This document shows positions 16,860-26,386 of a stretch of DNA of 64,000 nt, piece after piece. Below the pieces are notes generated by a model that saw only the letters and a program-made list of their open reading frames with translations, did no database searches and was not told the origin of the DNA. The position numbers and the translations under genes were made by a program. Where the stretch lies: positions 123,584 through 187,583 of the forward strand of contig NZ_KB893499.1 of the NCBI RefSeq assembly GCF_000374085.1. The letters run 5' to 3'. The first letter of the stretch is position 1. Every line of letters begins with the position of its first letter. The DNA comes from Spirosoma spitsbergense DSM 19989 (GTDB lineage Bacteria; Bacteroidota; Bacteroidia; Cytophagales; Spirosomataceae).

Positions 16860-18509
16860 ATGACCAATCCCTATGTTATTGGTGTCGATTTTGGCAGTGA
16901 CTCCGTCAGAGCGTTGGTTATCAATGCCCTGACAGGAGAAACCGTTGGCACCCATGTTCATGAATACACGCGCTGGAAACAGGGTCTTTACTGTGACCCC
17001 GAAGCCGCGCAGTTTCGGCAACACCCGCTCGACTATCTGGAAGGGCTGGAAGTATCCATCGTGGGTGCTCTAGCACAGGCCCCCGACGAGGTCAAACAGC
17101 AGGTAGTCGGCATTTCGGTGGACACGACTGGCTCCACACCCTGTGCGGTGGACGAAACGGGTCTTCCACTGGCCCTTCGCCCCGATTGCCTGGATAATCC
17201 CAATGGGATGTTTATTCTCTGGAAAGACCACACCGCCAACGCCGAAGCCAGCGAAATAAATGAACTGGCTCACCACTGGGATGTAGACTACACCAAATAC
17301 GTTGGCGGCATCTACTCCTCGGAGTGGTTCTGGGCCAAATTACTGCATCAGCTTCGGGTAGATGCCTCCATCCGGCCGCATGCCTTTTCCTGGATTGAAC
17401 ACTGCGACTGGATTTCGGCTGTGCTGACGGGTAATACCAACCCACTCACGTTGCACCGGTCGCGCTGTGCGGCTGGCCACAAAGCCCTTTGGCATAGCGA
17501 GTTCGATGGATTACCATCCAACGAATTCCTGACAAAACTTGACCCGCTGCTTGATGGTCTGCGCGACCGTTTGTTCACGGAAACCTACACAGCAGACCAG
17601 CCAATGGGGAACCTATCCGCCGAATGGGCCGATAAATTGGGCCTGTCTACGGATGTGGTGGTGGGTATTGGTGCATTCGATGCGCATATGGGTGCTGTTG
17701 GGGCACAGATCGAGCCCTATGCGTTCGTGCGTATCATTGGTACCTCCACCTGCGACATTCTCATGGCTCCCAACCAGGAGATTGGTCACCGGCTCATCCG
17801 GGGAATCTGCGGTCAGGTTGATGGTTCGGTAGCGCCGGGCATGCTGGGGCTGGAAGCGGGGCAGTCGGCCTTCGGCGATGTATACGCCTGGTTCGCCCAA
17901 CTCATTGCCGGTCCCGTACGGGAGTTGCTAGGTAATGAAGCAGCCGACAAATTAAGTCAGCAACTCATTCCACACCTGTCCGATAAAGCTGCCCAATTAC
18001 CTGTAACCGAACAGGATGTGCTGGCGCTGGACTGGATAAACGGTCGCCGGACACCCGATGCCAACCACATGCTGAAAGCGGCCCTTACCGGTCTGAACCT
18101 CGGCACCGATGCGCCCAAAGTGTTTAAGGCACTGGTAGAAGCAACGGCATTTGGCTCCCGCAGCATTGTGGAGCGGTTCATTGAAGAAGGTGTGCCCATC
18201 AAAAAGGTAATTGCCATTGGTGGTGTCGCTAAAAAATCGGCTTTCGTCATGCAAACCCTGGCCGATGTCCTGAATAAACCTATTCAGGTGGCCACGGCCG
18301 ATCAGGCCTGTGCGTTGGGAGCAGCCATGTGCGCGTCGGTAGCGGCTGGCTTTCACCCCACGCTGGAAGCCGCCCAGCAAGCCATGGGTTCGGGTTTCGA
18401 CGCTGAGTACACGCCCCGCCCCGACAAGGTGGCTATATACGATAGCCTTTACAAAAAATACCTCGAACTGGGAGCGTTTGTTGAGCAACACACGGCCCAG
18501 CCTGGCTAA
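16860..18509 (+). CDS. araB: L-ribulokinase
   Basis: A 549-residue FGGY-family sugar kinase that phosphorylates L-ribulose to L-ribulose 5-phosphate. The N-terminal ATPase-fold motif is GVDFGSDSVRALVIN; other marks are IEHCDWISAVLTGN, GIGAFDAHMGAVGA, IGTSTCDIL and the C-terminal AIGGVAKKSAFVMQTLADVL. Length matches long-form AraB. It is the second gene of the arabinose operon, nine bases after araR, with the isomerase gene 66 bases downstream. Confidence 0.96.
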   Translation: MTNPYVIGVDFGSDSVRALVINALTGETVGTHVHEYTRWKQGLYCDPEAAQFRQHPLDYLEGLEVSIVGALAQAPDEVKQQVVGISVDTTGSTPCAVDETGLPLALRPDCLDNPNGMFILWKDHTANAEASEINELAHHWDVDYTKYVGGIYSSEWFWAKLLHQLRVDASIRPHAFSWIEHCDWISAVLTGNTNPLTLHRSRCAAGHKALWHSEFDGLPSNEFLTKLDPLLDGLRDRLFTETYTADQPMGNLSAEWADKLGLSTDVVVGIGAFDAHMGAVGAQIEPYAFVRIIGTSTCDILMAPNQEIGHRLIRGICGQVDGSVAPGMLGLEAGQSAFGDVYAWFAQLIAGPVRELLGNEAADKLSQQLIPHLSDKAAQLPVTEQDVLALDWINGRRTPDANHMLKAALTGLNLGTDAPKVFKALVEATAFGSRSIVERFIEEGVPIKKVIAIGGVAKKSAFVMQTLADVLNKPIQVATADQACALGAAMCASVAAGFHPTLEAAQQAMGSGFDAEYTPRPDKVAIYDSLYKKYLELGAFVEQHTAQPG

Positions 18510-18575
18510 GCAAACAATACAGGAAATAGGTCGACAATCAGATGTTGGCCAGTCTATTATAAATTTATTCATCTA

Positions 18576-20066
18576 ATGATTGACCTGAAAAAATACGAAG
18601 TCTGGTTCGTAACCGGTAGCCAGCATTTATACGGCGAAGAAACACTCCGTCAGGTGGACGACCACTCGCAAATCATTGCGGAATTTCTGGATAAAGCCGC
18701 CCCCATGCCGATTCGGGTGGTATTTAAACCCGTCGTCAAAACGCCCGACGAGATTTACGCCATCTGTCAGGAAGCGAACGTAGCGCCCAGTTGCGTAGGT
18801 ATCATCACCTGGATGCACACGTTCTCTCCCGCCAAAATGTGGATTCGGGGATTAGCCGTCCTCCAGAAACCATTGCTCCACCTGCACACGCAATTCAACC
18901 GCGACATTCCCTGGAGCAGCATCGATATGGATTTTATGAACCTCAACCAGTCGGCTCACGGCGACCGGGAGTTTGGGTTCATCATGGCCCGTATGCGGTT
19001 GAACCGGAAAATTGTGGTCGGTTTCTGGCAACAGCCCGACGTAGTGGAAAAAATTGCGGCCTGGTCCCGCGTGGCCGTGGCGGCTTTCGAGTTAAAAACC
19101 ATGAAAGTGGTTCGCTTCGGCGACAACATGCGGCAGGTGGCCGTAACGGATGGCGACAAAGTTGCCGCCGAAATGACGTTTGGCATGTCGGTCAATACGC
19201 ACGGTATCGGCGACTTAGTAGCGGTAATCAATCAGGTGAGCGACTCCGCAATCGACCAGCTGATTGCGGAGTACAACGATACGTATACGCTAATGGATTC
19301 CCTGCGTAAAGGCGGGGCACAGTATAGCTCACTACGTGATGCGGCCAAAATTGAACTGGGGCTGCGGGCTTTCCTGGAAGATGGTAATTTCTCGGCCTAT
19401 ACCGATACGTTCGAAGACCTGCACGGCATGACCCAGCTCCCCGGTATTGCCTCCCAGCGACTAATGGCCGATGGCTACGGCTTTGGGGGTGAGGGCGACT
19501 GGAAAACGTCGGCCATGGTACGCACGATGAAAGTGATGGCCTCCGGCCTGCCGGGCGGCAACTCATTCATGGAGGATTACACGTACCATTTCAACCCCGA
19601 AAACCCGTTGGTGCTGGGTTCGCACATGCTTGAAATCTGCCCCTCCATCGCAGCCGATAAGCCCACCTGCGAGATTCATCCGCTGGGTATTGGTGGCAAG
19701 GCCGACCCGGTTCGGCTGGTGTTCAATGCGTCGGCGGGTCCCGCTATCAACGTGTCGCTGATTGACATGGGTAACCGGTTCCGGCTGCTGGTCAACGAAG
19801 TGGAAGCTGTGTCTGTATCGGAAGCGTTGCCCAAACTACCCGTGGCGCGTGCGTTATGGAAACCCATGCCCGATATGCACACCGGCTGTGCGGCCTGGAT
19901 TCTGGCCGGTGGTGCCCACCATACGGTGTACAGTCAGAACTTGACAACCAGCCATGTAGAGGATTTGGCCGACATATTCGGGGTAGAACTGGTGGTCATT
20001 GACCGTGATACGAATCTGCGTCAACTGAAAAATGAACTTCGCTGGAGTGAATCCTATTACCGATAA
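18576..20066 (+). CDS. araA: L-arabinose isomerase
   Basis: A 496-residue enzyme that converts L-arabinose to L-ribulose, usually as a Mn-dependent hexamer. Typical sequence is [17 protein letters not shown] at the N-terminus, [47 protein letters not shown] and the final [20 protein letters not shown]. Length agrees with the family (about 500). It is six bases from the GH51 gene, so the two are tightly co-transcribed. Confidence 0.98.
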   Translation: MIDLKKYEVWFVTGSQHLYGEETLRQVDDHSQIIAEFLDKAAPMPIRVVFKPVVKTPDEIYAICQEANVAPSCVGIITWMHTFSPAKMWIRGLAVLQKPLLHLHTQFNRDIPWSSIDMDFMNLNQSAHGDREFGFIMARMRLNRKIVVGFWQQPDVVEKIAAWSRVAVAAFELKTMKVVRFGDNMRQVAVTDGDKVAAEMTFGMSVNTHGIGDLVAVINQVSDSAIDQLIAEYNDTYTLMDSLRKGGAQYSSLRDAAKIELGLRAFLEDGNFSAYTDTFEDLHGMTQLPGIASQRLMADGYGFGGEGDWKTSAMVRTMKVMASGLPGGNSFMEDYTYHFNPENPLVLGSHMLEICPSIAADKPTCEIHPLGIGGKADPVRLVFNASAGPAINVSLIDMGNRFRLLVNEVEAVSVSEALPKLPVARALWKPMPDMHTGCAAWILAGGAHHTVYSQNLTTSHVEDLADIFGVELVVIDRDTNLRQLKNELRWSESYYR

Positions 20067-20072
20067 TATTTT

Positions 20073-21614
20073 ATGAAAAAACAACTCACAATCGTTCTCC
20101 TGTCAGGCATTAGTCTGTTCGCTAAGGCGCAGAATACGGTGATCATCAAAGGAGATGATGGCAAAACGGTCATCAGCCGACACATTTACGGCCATTTTGC
20201 CGAACACCTCGGCCGTAGTATTTATGACGGCTTTTATGTGGGCGAAAACAACACCAAAATCCCTAACAAGAATGGGGTACGGCTGGATGTGGTGGATGCT
20301 CTCAAAAAGCTAAAGATTCCTAACCTCCGCTGGCCGGGCGGCTGTTTTGCCGATACCTACCATTGGAAGGACGGCATTGGTCCAAAAGATAAACGCCCAA
20401 CCATCGTGAACACCTGGTGGGGTGGCGTGACCGAGAACAACAGTTTCGGTACGCACGACTTTCTGAACATGTGCGAACTGCTGGGTACCGAACCTTACCT
20501 CTCGGGGAACGTAGGCAGCGGTACCGTACAGGAATTGAGCGAGTGGGTGCAGTACGTCAACTTCCCGAAAGACAGCCCCATGTCTACCCTTCGGCAGGAG
20601 AACGGGCGCACCGCCCCCTGGAACGTACGCTACTGGGGCGTGGCCAACGAAGCCTGGGGTTGTGGCGGCAACATGAAACCCGACTATTACGCCAATCTAT
20701 ACCGGCAGTACAGCACGTTTATGAACGCAAACGTCGGTAAAGAAAAGATTTTCCGGATTGCATCGGGGGCCAGCGACGACGATTATAACTGGACCGAAAC
20801 GCTGATGAAAAACATCCCCATGAATATGCTGGAGGGTGTGGCCATGCACCACTATTCGGTGTTCGGCTGGGGCGAAAACGCCAAAGGATCGGCGACCGAT
20901 TTTACCGAGACAGACTACGCCCACACGATGGACGAAGCACTTAAAATGGACGAGTTCATTGGGAAGCACGCGGCCATTATGGACAAGTACGACCCGAGTA
21001 AAAAAGTAGCACTCATTGTGGATGAATGGGGTGCCTGGTACAACGTGGAGCCGGGTACGAATCCGGGTTTTCTGTATCAGCAAAATACCATGCGGGATGC
21101 CATACTGGCCGGTTCTACGCTCAACATTTTCCACAATCACGCCGACCGGGTCCGCATGGCCAATCTGGCCCAGGCCATCAACGTGTTGCAGTCGGTTATT
21201 CTGACGAAGGGGGAACAAATGATTCTCACGCCTACCTACCACGTCATGGAAATGTACAGCGTCCACCAGGATGCTACTCTCCTGCCCATCGACATCAAAT
21301 CCGGCAGTTATGAGGTGGATAAGTACAAACTCCCGGCGGTATCGGTATCGGCCTCCCGCGATAAGGCTGGCAAGACGCACATTTCACTCGTGAACATTGA
21401 CCTGAACAAGCCGCAAACCATTACCCTGACGCTGCAAGGCGTAAAAAGCACATCCGTGACCGGTCGTATTCTAACATCGGCGCACGTTCAGGACCACAAC
21501 ACCTTCGATAAACCGGAAACCATCAAACCAGTTGCTTTCAACGGGGCCAAATTGTCGGGTAATACCCTGACGGTAACCCTACCCCCCGTATCGGTGGTTG
21601 TACTGGAAATGTAA
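20073..21614 (+). CDS. Exported GH51 alpha-L-arabinofuranosidase
   Basis: A 513-residue glycosidase that removes terminal alpha-L-arabinofuranosyl residues from arabinans or arabinoxylans. The signal peptide is MKKQLTIVLLSGISLFAKAQ, so it works in the periplasm or outside. The catalytic acid/base is the Glu of GVANEAWGCGG and the nucleophile the Glu of VDEWGAWY; a C-terminal beta domain follows (about residues 400-513). It links extracellular polymer cleavage to the arabinose genes around it. No transporter or SusCD pair is visible in this window. Confidence 0.95.
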   Translation: MKKQLTIVLLSGISLFAKAQNTVIIKGDDGKTVISRHIYGHFAEHLGRSIYDGFYVGENNTKIPNKNGVRLDVVDALKKLKIPNLRWPGGCFADTYHWKDGIGPKDKRPTIVNTWWGGVTENNSFGTHDFLNMCELLGTEPYLSGNVGSGTVQELSEWVQYVNFPKDSPMSTLRQENGRTAPWNVRYWGVANEAWGCGGNMKPDYYANLYRQYSTFMNANVGKEKIFRIASGASDDDYNWTETLMKNIPMNMLEGVAMHHYSVFGWGENAKGSATDFTETDYAHTMDEALKMDEFIGKHAAIMDKYDPSKKVALIVDEWGAWYNVEPGTNPGFLYQQNTMRDAILAGSTLNIFHNHADRVRMANLAQAINVLQSVILTKGEQMILTPTYHVMEMYSVHQDATLLPIDIKSGSYEVDKYKLPAVSVSASRDKAGKTHISLVNIDLNKPQTITLTLQGVKSTSVTGRILTSAHVQDHNTFDKPETIKPVAFNGAKLSGNTLTVTLPPVSVVVLEM

Positions 21615-21616
21615 AA

Positions 21617-21710
21617 ATGAGCGAAAGAGTGAATGGCGAAAGAGCGAATAGCAGCCGCACCCATTCACTCATTCGCTCTTTCACTCATTCACCCTTTCAC
21701 TCTTTCACCT
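21617..21710 (+). repeat. Start-proximal simple-repeat hairpin, copy 6 (six abutting octamers)
   Basis: Six octamers fill 21662-21709 (CATTCACT, CATTCGCT, CTTTCACT, CATTCACC, CTTTCACT, CTTTCACC), one base before the araD ATG. GAAAGAGCGAAT (21638-21649) pairs exactly with 21671-21682, and the left side repeats the same unit in complement (GAGCGAAA, GAGTGAAT). Confidence 0.8.
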
Positions 21711-22409
21711 ATGTATCAAACCTTAAAAGAAGAATGTTACGAGGCCAATATGCAGCTTCCCAGGCTGGGCCTGGTACTGTTTACCTTCGGCAATGTGAGC
21801 GCCGTTGACCGCGAGCGGGGCGTGTTCGCCATCAAGCCCAGTGGCGTTCCTTATGAAGAGTTGACCCCGTACGACATCGTTATCTGCGATTTCGACGCCA
21901 ACGTCATCGAGGGTATCTACCGCCCTTCGTCCGACACGAAAACCCACGCGCTGCTCTACAAAACCTGGGATAGTATCGGTGGTATTGCGCACACGCACAG
22001 TACATACGCCGTAGCCTGGGCGCAGGCGGGTATGGACATTCCCATTTTTGGCACCACCCACGCCGACCACACCCATCAGGATATCCCCTGTGCCCCCGTC
22101 CTGAGCGATACTATGATTCAGGGCGATTACGAACACGAAACCGGTAACCAGATTGTCAACGCATTTCACGAAAAAGGACTTTCGCCGAGCGACATGGAGA
22201 TGGTGCTGTTACAGAATCATGGTCCATTCACCTGGGGTAAAACGGCGGCCAAAGCCGTCTACAATTCGGCAGTATTGGAAGAAGTAGCCCGTATGGCTCA
22301 ACTGACGTTACAGATAAACCCCCATACGCCCCGGATTAAGGACACACTCCGGCTCAAACATTACGAGCGGAAACACGGCCCTGATTCCTACTATGGGCAG
22401 GAAGAGTAA
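21711..22409 (+). CDS. araD: L-ribulose-5-phosphate 4-epimerase
   Basis: A 232-residue class II aldolase-family enzyme that turns L-ribulose 5-phosphate into D-xylulose 5-phosphate, the last step of arabinose entry. Zinc ligands lie in AHTHSTYA, GTTHADH and QNHGPFTWG; GNVSAVDRERGVFAIKPSG is the substrate loop. I chose the ATG at 21711 because MYQTLKEECYEAN is the family start, and the longer frame only translates the repeat. The product feeds the transketolase and rpe encoded elsewhere in the window. Confidence 0.96.
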   Translation: MYQTLKEECYEANMQLPRLGLVLFTFGNVSAVDRERGVFAIKPSGVPYEELTPYDIVICDFDANVIEGIYRPSSDTKTHALLYKTWDSIGGIAHTHSTYAVAWAQAGMDIPIFGTTHADHTHQDIPCAPVLSDTMIQGDYEHETGNQIVNAFHEKGLSPSDMEMVLLQNHGPFTWGKTAAKAVYNSAVLEEVARMAQLTLQINPHTPRIKDTLRLKHYERKHGPDSYYGQEE

Positions 22410-22502
22410 AAAGGCTATCTATCATCAGTTTATAGTATGAACGTCCCCATTTATTCTTTACTAACTACACAAAGACTCACTTCCTAAATTCCTTAATCAT
22501 TC

Positions 22503-23669
22503 ATGAACGCTTTGACCCATTGTTTATCTCTGGCCCTGCTGACGGGCCTTCTGACTATGACATCCTGTTCTTCCAAAAAAGAAAATACGGCCGACGAACA
22601 AAAGCCCGGCATCGAAAAAACAACGTACGGCCAACTGCCCGATGGCCAAACGGCTGATTTATTCACGCTGCAAAACGCGGCCGGTATGACCGCCAAAATC
22701 ACCAACTACGGCGGTATCCTGGTGGCGTTGACCGCCCCCGATAAAGAGGGGAAGTTTGAGGATGTAACGCTGGGTCTGGATTCATTGTCGAGTTACGTCA
22801 AAAACAATCCCTTCTTTGGGGCACTGGTCGGGCGGTATGGCAACCGGATTGCCAAAGGAAAATTCACGCTGGATGACAAGCCCTATAACCTGTTTATCAA
22901 CAACATGGGCAACCATTTGCACGGTGGTAAAGTAGGTTTCGATAAAGTGCTGTGGACTGCTACCCCTGTGGATGGCGACGAACCCGCCCTGAAACTAACC
23001 TACACATCGAAAGATGGCGAAGAAGGGTATCCGGGTAATCTGTCCGTAACGGTGACCTACACCCTGCAAAAAGATAACGCCCTCAAGATTGATTACGAGG
23101 CCACGACCGATAAGCCAACCGTGGTAAACCTGACCAATCACACCTATTTTAACCTGACAGGGGATATTAAACGTGACATCCTTGACCACGTTGTAACCAT
23201 CAATGCCGATAAGTTTATACCCGTTGATGAAACCCTGATTCCAACCGGCAAACTCCAGCCCGTGGCCGGTACTCCTTTCGATTTTACGAAGCCAACGGTG
23301 GTAGGTGCCCGTATCAACGATTCCACCGACACACAGATAAAATACGGCGGTGGTTATGACCACGCTTGGGTACTGAACGGAGAGGCCGGTTCGCTGAAAA
23401 AGGCGGCTACCGTTTATGAGCCAACCTCCGGGCGGGTAATGGAAGTAAGTACCACAGAACCCGCCGTGCAGTTCTATACCGGCAACTTCCTGAATGGCAA
23501 AGTTGTAGGCCGCGAAGGATTTCCGTACAAAAAACGCTACGCCCTCTGCCTGGAAACCGAACACTACCCCGATTCGCCCAACCAGCCGTCGTTTCCGACA
23601 ACGACCCTACGCCCCGGCGAAACGTATAAAACCACCACCATTTATCAGTTTTCGACGAAGAAAGAGTAA
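22503..23669 (+). CDS. Aldose 1-epimerase (mutarotase), lipoprotein
   Basis: A 388-residue GalM-type protein with a lipoprotein signal (cysteine in MTSCSS). It interconverts alpha and beta anomers of free sugars, here presumably arabinose released outside the cytoplasm. Catalytic histidines are in NHLHGG and NLTNHTYFNLTG, and the base glutamate is in LETEHYPDSPNQP. The C-terminal FPTTTLRPGETY motif is typical. It follows araD by 93 bases and probably belongs to the same transcript. Confidence 0.95.
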   Translation: MNALTHCLSLALLTGLLTMTSCSSKKENTADEQKPGIEKTTYGQLPDGQTADLFTLQNAAGMTAKITNYGGILVALTAPDKEGKFEDVTLGLDSLSSYVKNNPFFGALVGRYGNRIAKGKFTLDDKPYNLFINNMGNHLHGGKVGFDKVLWTATPVDGDEPALKLTYTSKDGEEGYPGNLSVTVTYTLQKDNALKIDYEATTDKPTVVNLTNHTYFNLTGDIKRDILDHVVTINADKFIPVDETLIPTGKLQPVAGTPFDFTKPTVVGARINDSTDTQIKYGGGYDHAWVLNGEAGSLKKAATVYEPTSGRVMEVSTTEPAVQFYTGNFLNGKVVGREGFPYKKRYALCLETEHYPDSPNQPSFPTTTLRPGETYKTTTIYQFSTKKE

Positions 23670-23697
23670 CGCATTCGTCGGCTAATTTTCGGAAGCG

Positions 23698-25185
23698 ATG
23701 AAGCAGTTTTTAATTCTGGCCAGCCTTTGCTGCCTGCTGGTACTCCTTTTGACAGGCTCATTTCCGGCTAAAACGTCGCCCCAAAAAAGCACTCCGCCCA
23801 ACGTCGTCCTGATTTTTATGGACGACATGGGCTACGGTGACCTGGGCTGCTACGGCGCCACGCAGTACCAGACGCCCAACCTCGACCGGATGGCTTCGGA
23901 AGGTATTCGGTTTACGAATTTTCTGTCGGCACAAGCGGTTTGCTCGGCCTCGCGGGCCGCTTTACTCACGGGTTGCTACCCTAACCGGGTGGGCATTAGC
24001 GGTGCGCTGGGGCCAAGATCAACTGTGGGCCTGAATCCTGACGAAACCACCCTGGCCGAGGTCCTCAAAAAACAGGATTACGCTACGGCCATTTTCGGTA
24101 AGTGGCACCTTGGCGATAACCCGGCCTTTTTCCCCGGCAAGCAGGGGTTCGACACCTACACCGGTTTATTGTATTCCAACGACATGTGGCCAGTCGATTA
24201 TGACGGAAAGCCCATTACTGACGAGACTAATTACCGAAAGAAGTCGTACCCAACGCTGCAACTGATGGAGAACGACAGGCCCCTGCGTGACATTACTACC
24301 CTCGAAGACCAGGCCACGCTGACCGGCGAATATACCAAACGGGCCATACAATTTATCAAAAAGCAGAAGCAGAATAATACCAAACCGTTTTTCCTGTATA
24401 TGCCGCACAGCATGACGCACGTACCCATTGCGGCATCAGCACCGTTTCGGGGGAAAAGTCAGCAGGGGTTATACGGCGATGTGATGATGGAAGTCGACTG
24501 GTCGGTGGGTGAAATTCTGAAAACACTGAAAGAAACGGGTATCGACAAAAATACCCTCGTCATATTCACTAGTGACAATGGTCCCTGGATAAACTTTGGT
24601 AACCATGCCGGGTCTACGGGTGGCCTGCGCGAAGCAAAAGGCGTTAGTTTTGAAGGGGGTCAGCGGGTGCCGTGCCTCGTGCGCTGGCCCGGCGTAGTAC
24701 CCGCCGGACGGGTATGTACAAAACTCAGTTCTACCATCGACCTGTTGCCCACCATTGCCGCTGCCTGTTCGGCCAAACTGCCCGAAAAGCGCATTGATGG
24801 TATTAGTCTGATACCGCTGTTTAAAGGCGATTTTGCCCAGACACCCCGCCGGGAGTTTTATTATTACTACCGAAAAAATAACCTGGAAGCCGTTCGGCGC
24901 GACGACTGGAAACTGGTTCTGCCGCATCCGGGTCGCTCGTACGAAGGTCAGTTACCGGGTAAGGATGGTTTCCCCGGTAAAGCCCCGGAAGACCACCCCT
25001 ACCCGCTTGCTCTCTACGACCTGCGCCGTGACCCCGGCGAACGGTACGATGTGCAGGCCATGTACCCGGAGGTGCTGGCAGATCTGCAAAATCTGGTCGA
25101 AAAAGCCCGCGTCGACCTGGGGGATGACCTCACTAACCGCACGGGTGCCAACGTTCGACCCGTGGGGAAAGTAGCGGATAAATAG
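23698..25185 (+). CDS. Exported sulfatase of the formylglycine type
   Basis: A 495-residue arylsulfatase-family enzyme. The N-terminus is a signal peptide and metal binding begins with IFMDDMGYGDLG. The core motif is VCSASRAALLTG, where the Cys would be converted to formylglycine (CxAxR variant of the CxPxR motif). FGKWHLGD and FTSDNGPW supply other conserved residues. It is 28 bases after the mutarotase gene, so it seems part of the arabinose operon. That suggests sulfated arabinose-containing glycans as substrate, but sulfatase specificity cannot be read from this motif. Confidence 0.93.
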   Translation: MKQFLILASLCCLLVLLLTGSFPAKTSPQKSTPPNVVLIFMDDMGYGDLGCYGATQYQTPNLDRMASEGIRFTNFLSAQAVCSASRAALLTGCYPNRVGISGALGPRSTVGLNPDETTLAEVLKKQDYATAIFGKWHLGDNPAFFPGKQGFDTYTGLLYSNDMWPVDYDGKPITDETNYRKKSYPTLQLMENDRPLRDITTLEDQATLTGEYTKRAIQFIKKQKQNNTKPFFLYMPHSMTHVPIAASAPFRGKSQQGLYGDVMMEVDWSVGEILKTLKETGIDKNTLVIFTSDNGPWINFGNHAGSTGGLREAKGVSFEGGQRVPCLVRWPGVVPAGRVCTKLSSTIDLLPTIAAACSAKLPEKRIDGISLIPLFKGDFAQTPRREFYYYYRKNNLEAVRRDDWKLVLPHPGRSYEGQLPGKDGFPGKAPEDHPYPLALYDLRRDPGERYDVQAMYPEVLADLQNLVEKARVDLGDDLTNRTGANVRPVGKVADK

Positions 25186-25198
25186 TTCAGACGCAGAT

Positions 25199-25239
25199 AG
25201 ACGCAAGACAAAGACTTTAGCAGTCTTTGTCTTGCGTCT
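25199..25239. terminator. 18-bp perfect hairpin at the end of the arabinose operon
   Basis: The arms 25199-25216 and 25222-25239 are exact reverse complements around a five-base loop, followed by TTCT. It lies between the convergent sulfatase and dipeptidase genes and should end both transcripts. Confidence 0.8.
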
Positions 25240-25258
25240 TCTAAAAGCTTACTTTAAT

Positions 25259-26329
25259 CTACGCCCAAACCCGGCGCAGGAACCGAAGCCAGTTACCGTG
25301 CATGACATTGGCTACATCGGCCTCCGTGTACCCCCGTTGCCGCAGCAGGTCGGGTATTTTCTGTAAATCGGCAATGGTTTCCAAATCCGTCGGCGACTGC
25401 TCTTTACCAAAAGCACCATCCAGATCGGAGCCAATGCCGATATGCCGGGCATTACCGGCCAGCTGGCAGATATGGTCCAGGTGGTCAATCATGACAGAAA
25501 GCGTACAGTTTGTCCCCTCCGGTGTAGATTGCCCCCGTACCCAGCCGGGCACCATCATCCAGGCATCCAGTGGCCCACCAATCACGGCATCCCGCGCAAT
25601 CAGTTCCTTTAGCTGCTCATCGCTGAACTGCCGGTTATGATTAACCAGGGCGCGGCAATTGTTGTGGCTGGCCCAAACCGGCCCACCGAAGTAATCGAGG
25701 GCTTCCCAAAAGCTATCGTCGCAAAGGTGCGTAGCGTCCAGAATAATGTTAAGCCGCTCCATTTCCTGCAACAACGCCTGACCGGCAGGTCCTACTCCAC
25801 CGCTGGCATCGGTGCCCTGCGCGTACCGGCCGGGGCCGTAATGGGCGGGGCCAATGGCCCGCAGGCCGTAGTTATAAGCGGTTTCAACGTCGGCTGGCGT
25901 TCGTAACGAATCGGCCCCTTCCAGACTCAGGATGTAGCCTACCGGTTTCTGGTCGTTGGGGTTTCCATCCTGCCAGCGCGTCAGGTGCTTCTCCAAACCG
26001 GCCAGGTCACGAATCTGTACCATTTCTCCCGCATCCTCCATCGCGTTGTACCAGGCACGCTGTCCCTGCGTTTGCGCCCATGCCTGCTCCGGCGAGTGCC
26101 AACCGGGCAATGGGTTATCGGGAGCCACGTAGCGGGCTATCTGCGTGGCCACCACCAAACCAATATTTCCCCGGCGTAATTCGGGTAAGGAAACGGTGCC
26201 TTTTGCCCGGTCGGGTTTATCGGTCATACCCGCTTCGCGCTGGCGCAATTGGGCTACCGGCTGACGCAGGTCGCGGTTCCACTCCAGGGCATTCATACTC
26301 AAATCGAGGTGAGCATCTATCGTAAGCAT
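25259..26329 (-). CDS. M19-family dipeptidase
   Basis: A 356-residue zinc dipeptidase of the renal-dipeptidase family. DAHLDLSM gives the first His-x-Asp ligands, SLEGADSL the bridging Glu, ILDATHLCDDSF and ASHNNCRAL later ligands. GIGSDLDGAFG is a typical C-terminal motif. No signal peptide is seen, so it is cytoplasmic. Some members act on D-amino-acid or L-Ala-D/L-Glu dipeptides, and an enolase-superfamily gene nearby (29435) would fit such a pathway only loosely. The start could be one codon upstream (26332). Confidence 0.92.
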   Translation of the reverse strand: MLTIDAHLDLSMNALEWNRDLRQPVAQLRQREAGMTDKPDRAKGTVSLPELRRGNIGLVVATQIARYVAPDNPLPGWHSPEQAWAQTQGQRAWYNAMEDAGEMVQIRDLAGLEKHLTRWQDGNPNDQKPVGYILSLEGADSLRTPADVETAYNYGLRAIGPAHYGPGRYAQGTDASGGVGPAGQALLQEMERLNIILDATHLCDDSFWEALDYFGGPVWASHNNCRALVNHNRQFSDEQLKELIARDAVIGGPLDAWMMVPGWVRGQSTPEGTNCTLSVMIDHLDHICQLAGNARHIGIGSDLDGAFGKEQSPTDLETIADLQKIPDLLRQRGYTEADVANVMHGNWLRFLRRVWA

Positions 26330-26386
26330 CAAATCAGGTTGTTAAGTTGGAAGGAATTAAGTGATTCACAATCAGTAGTTCGATTG

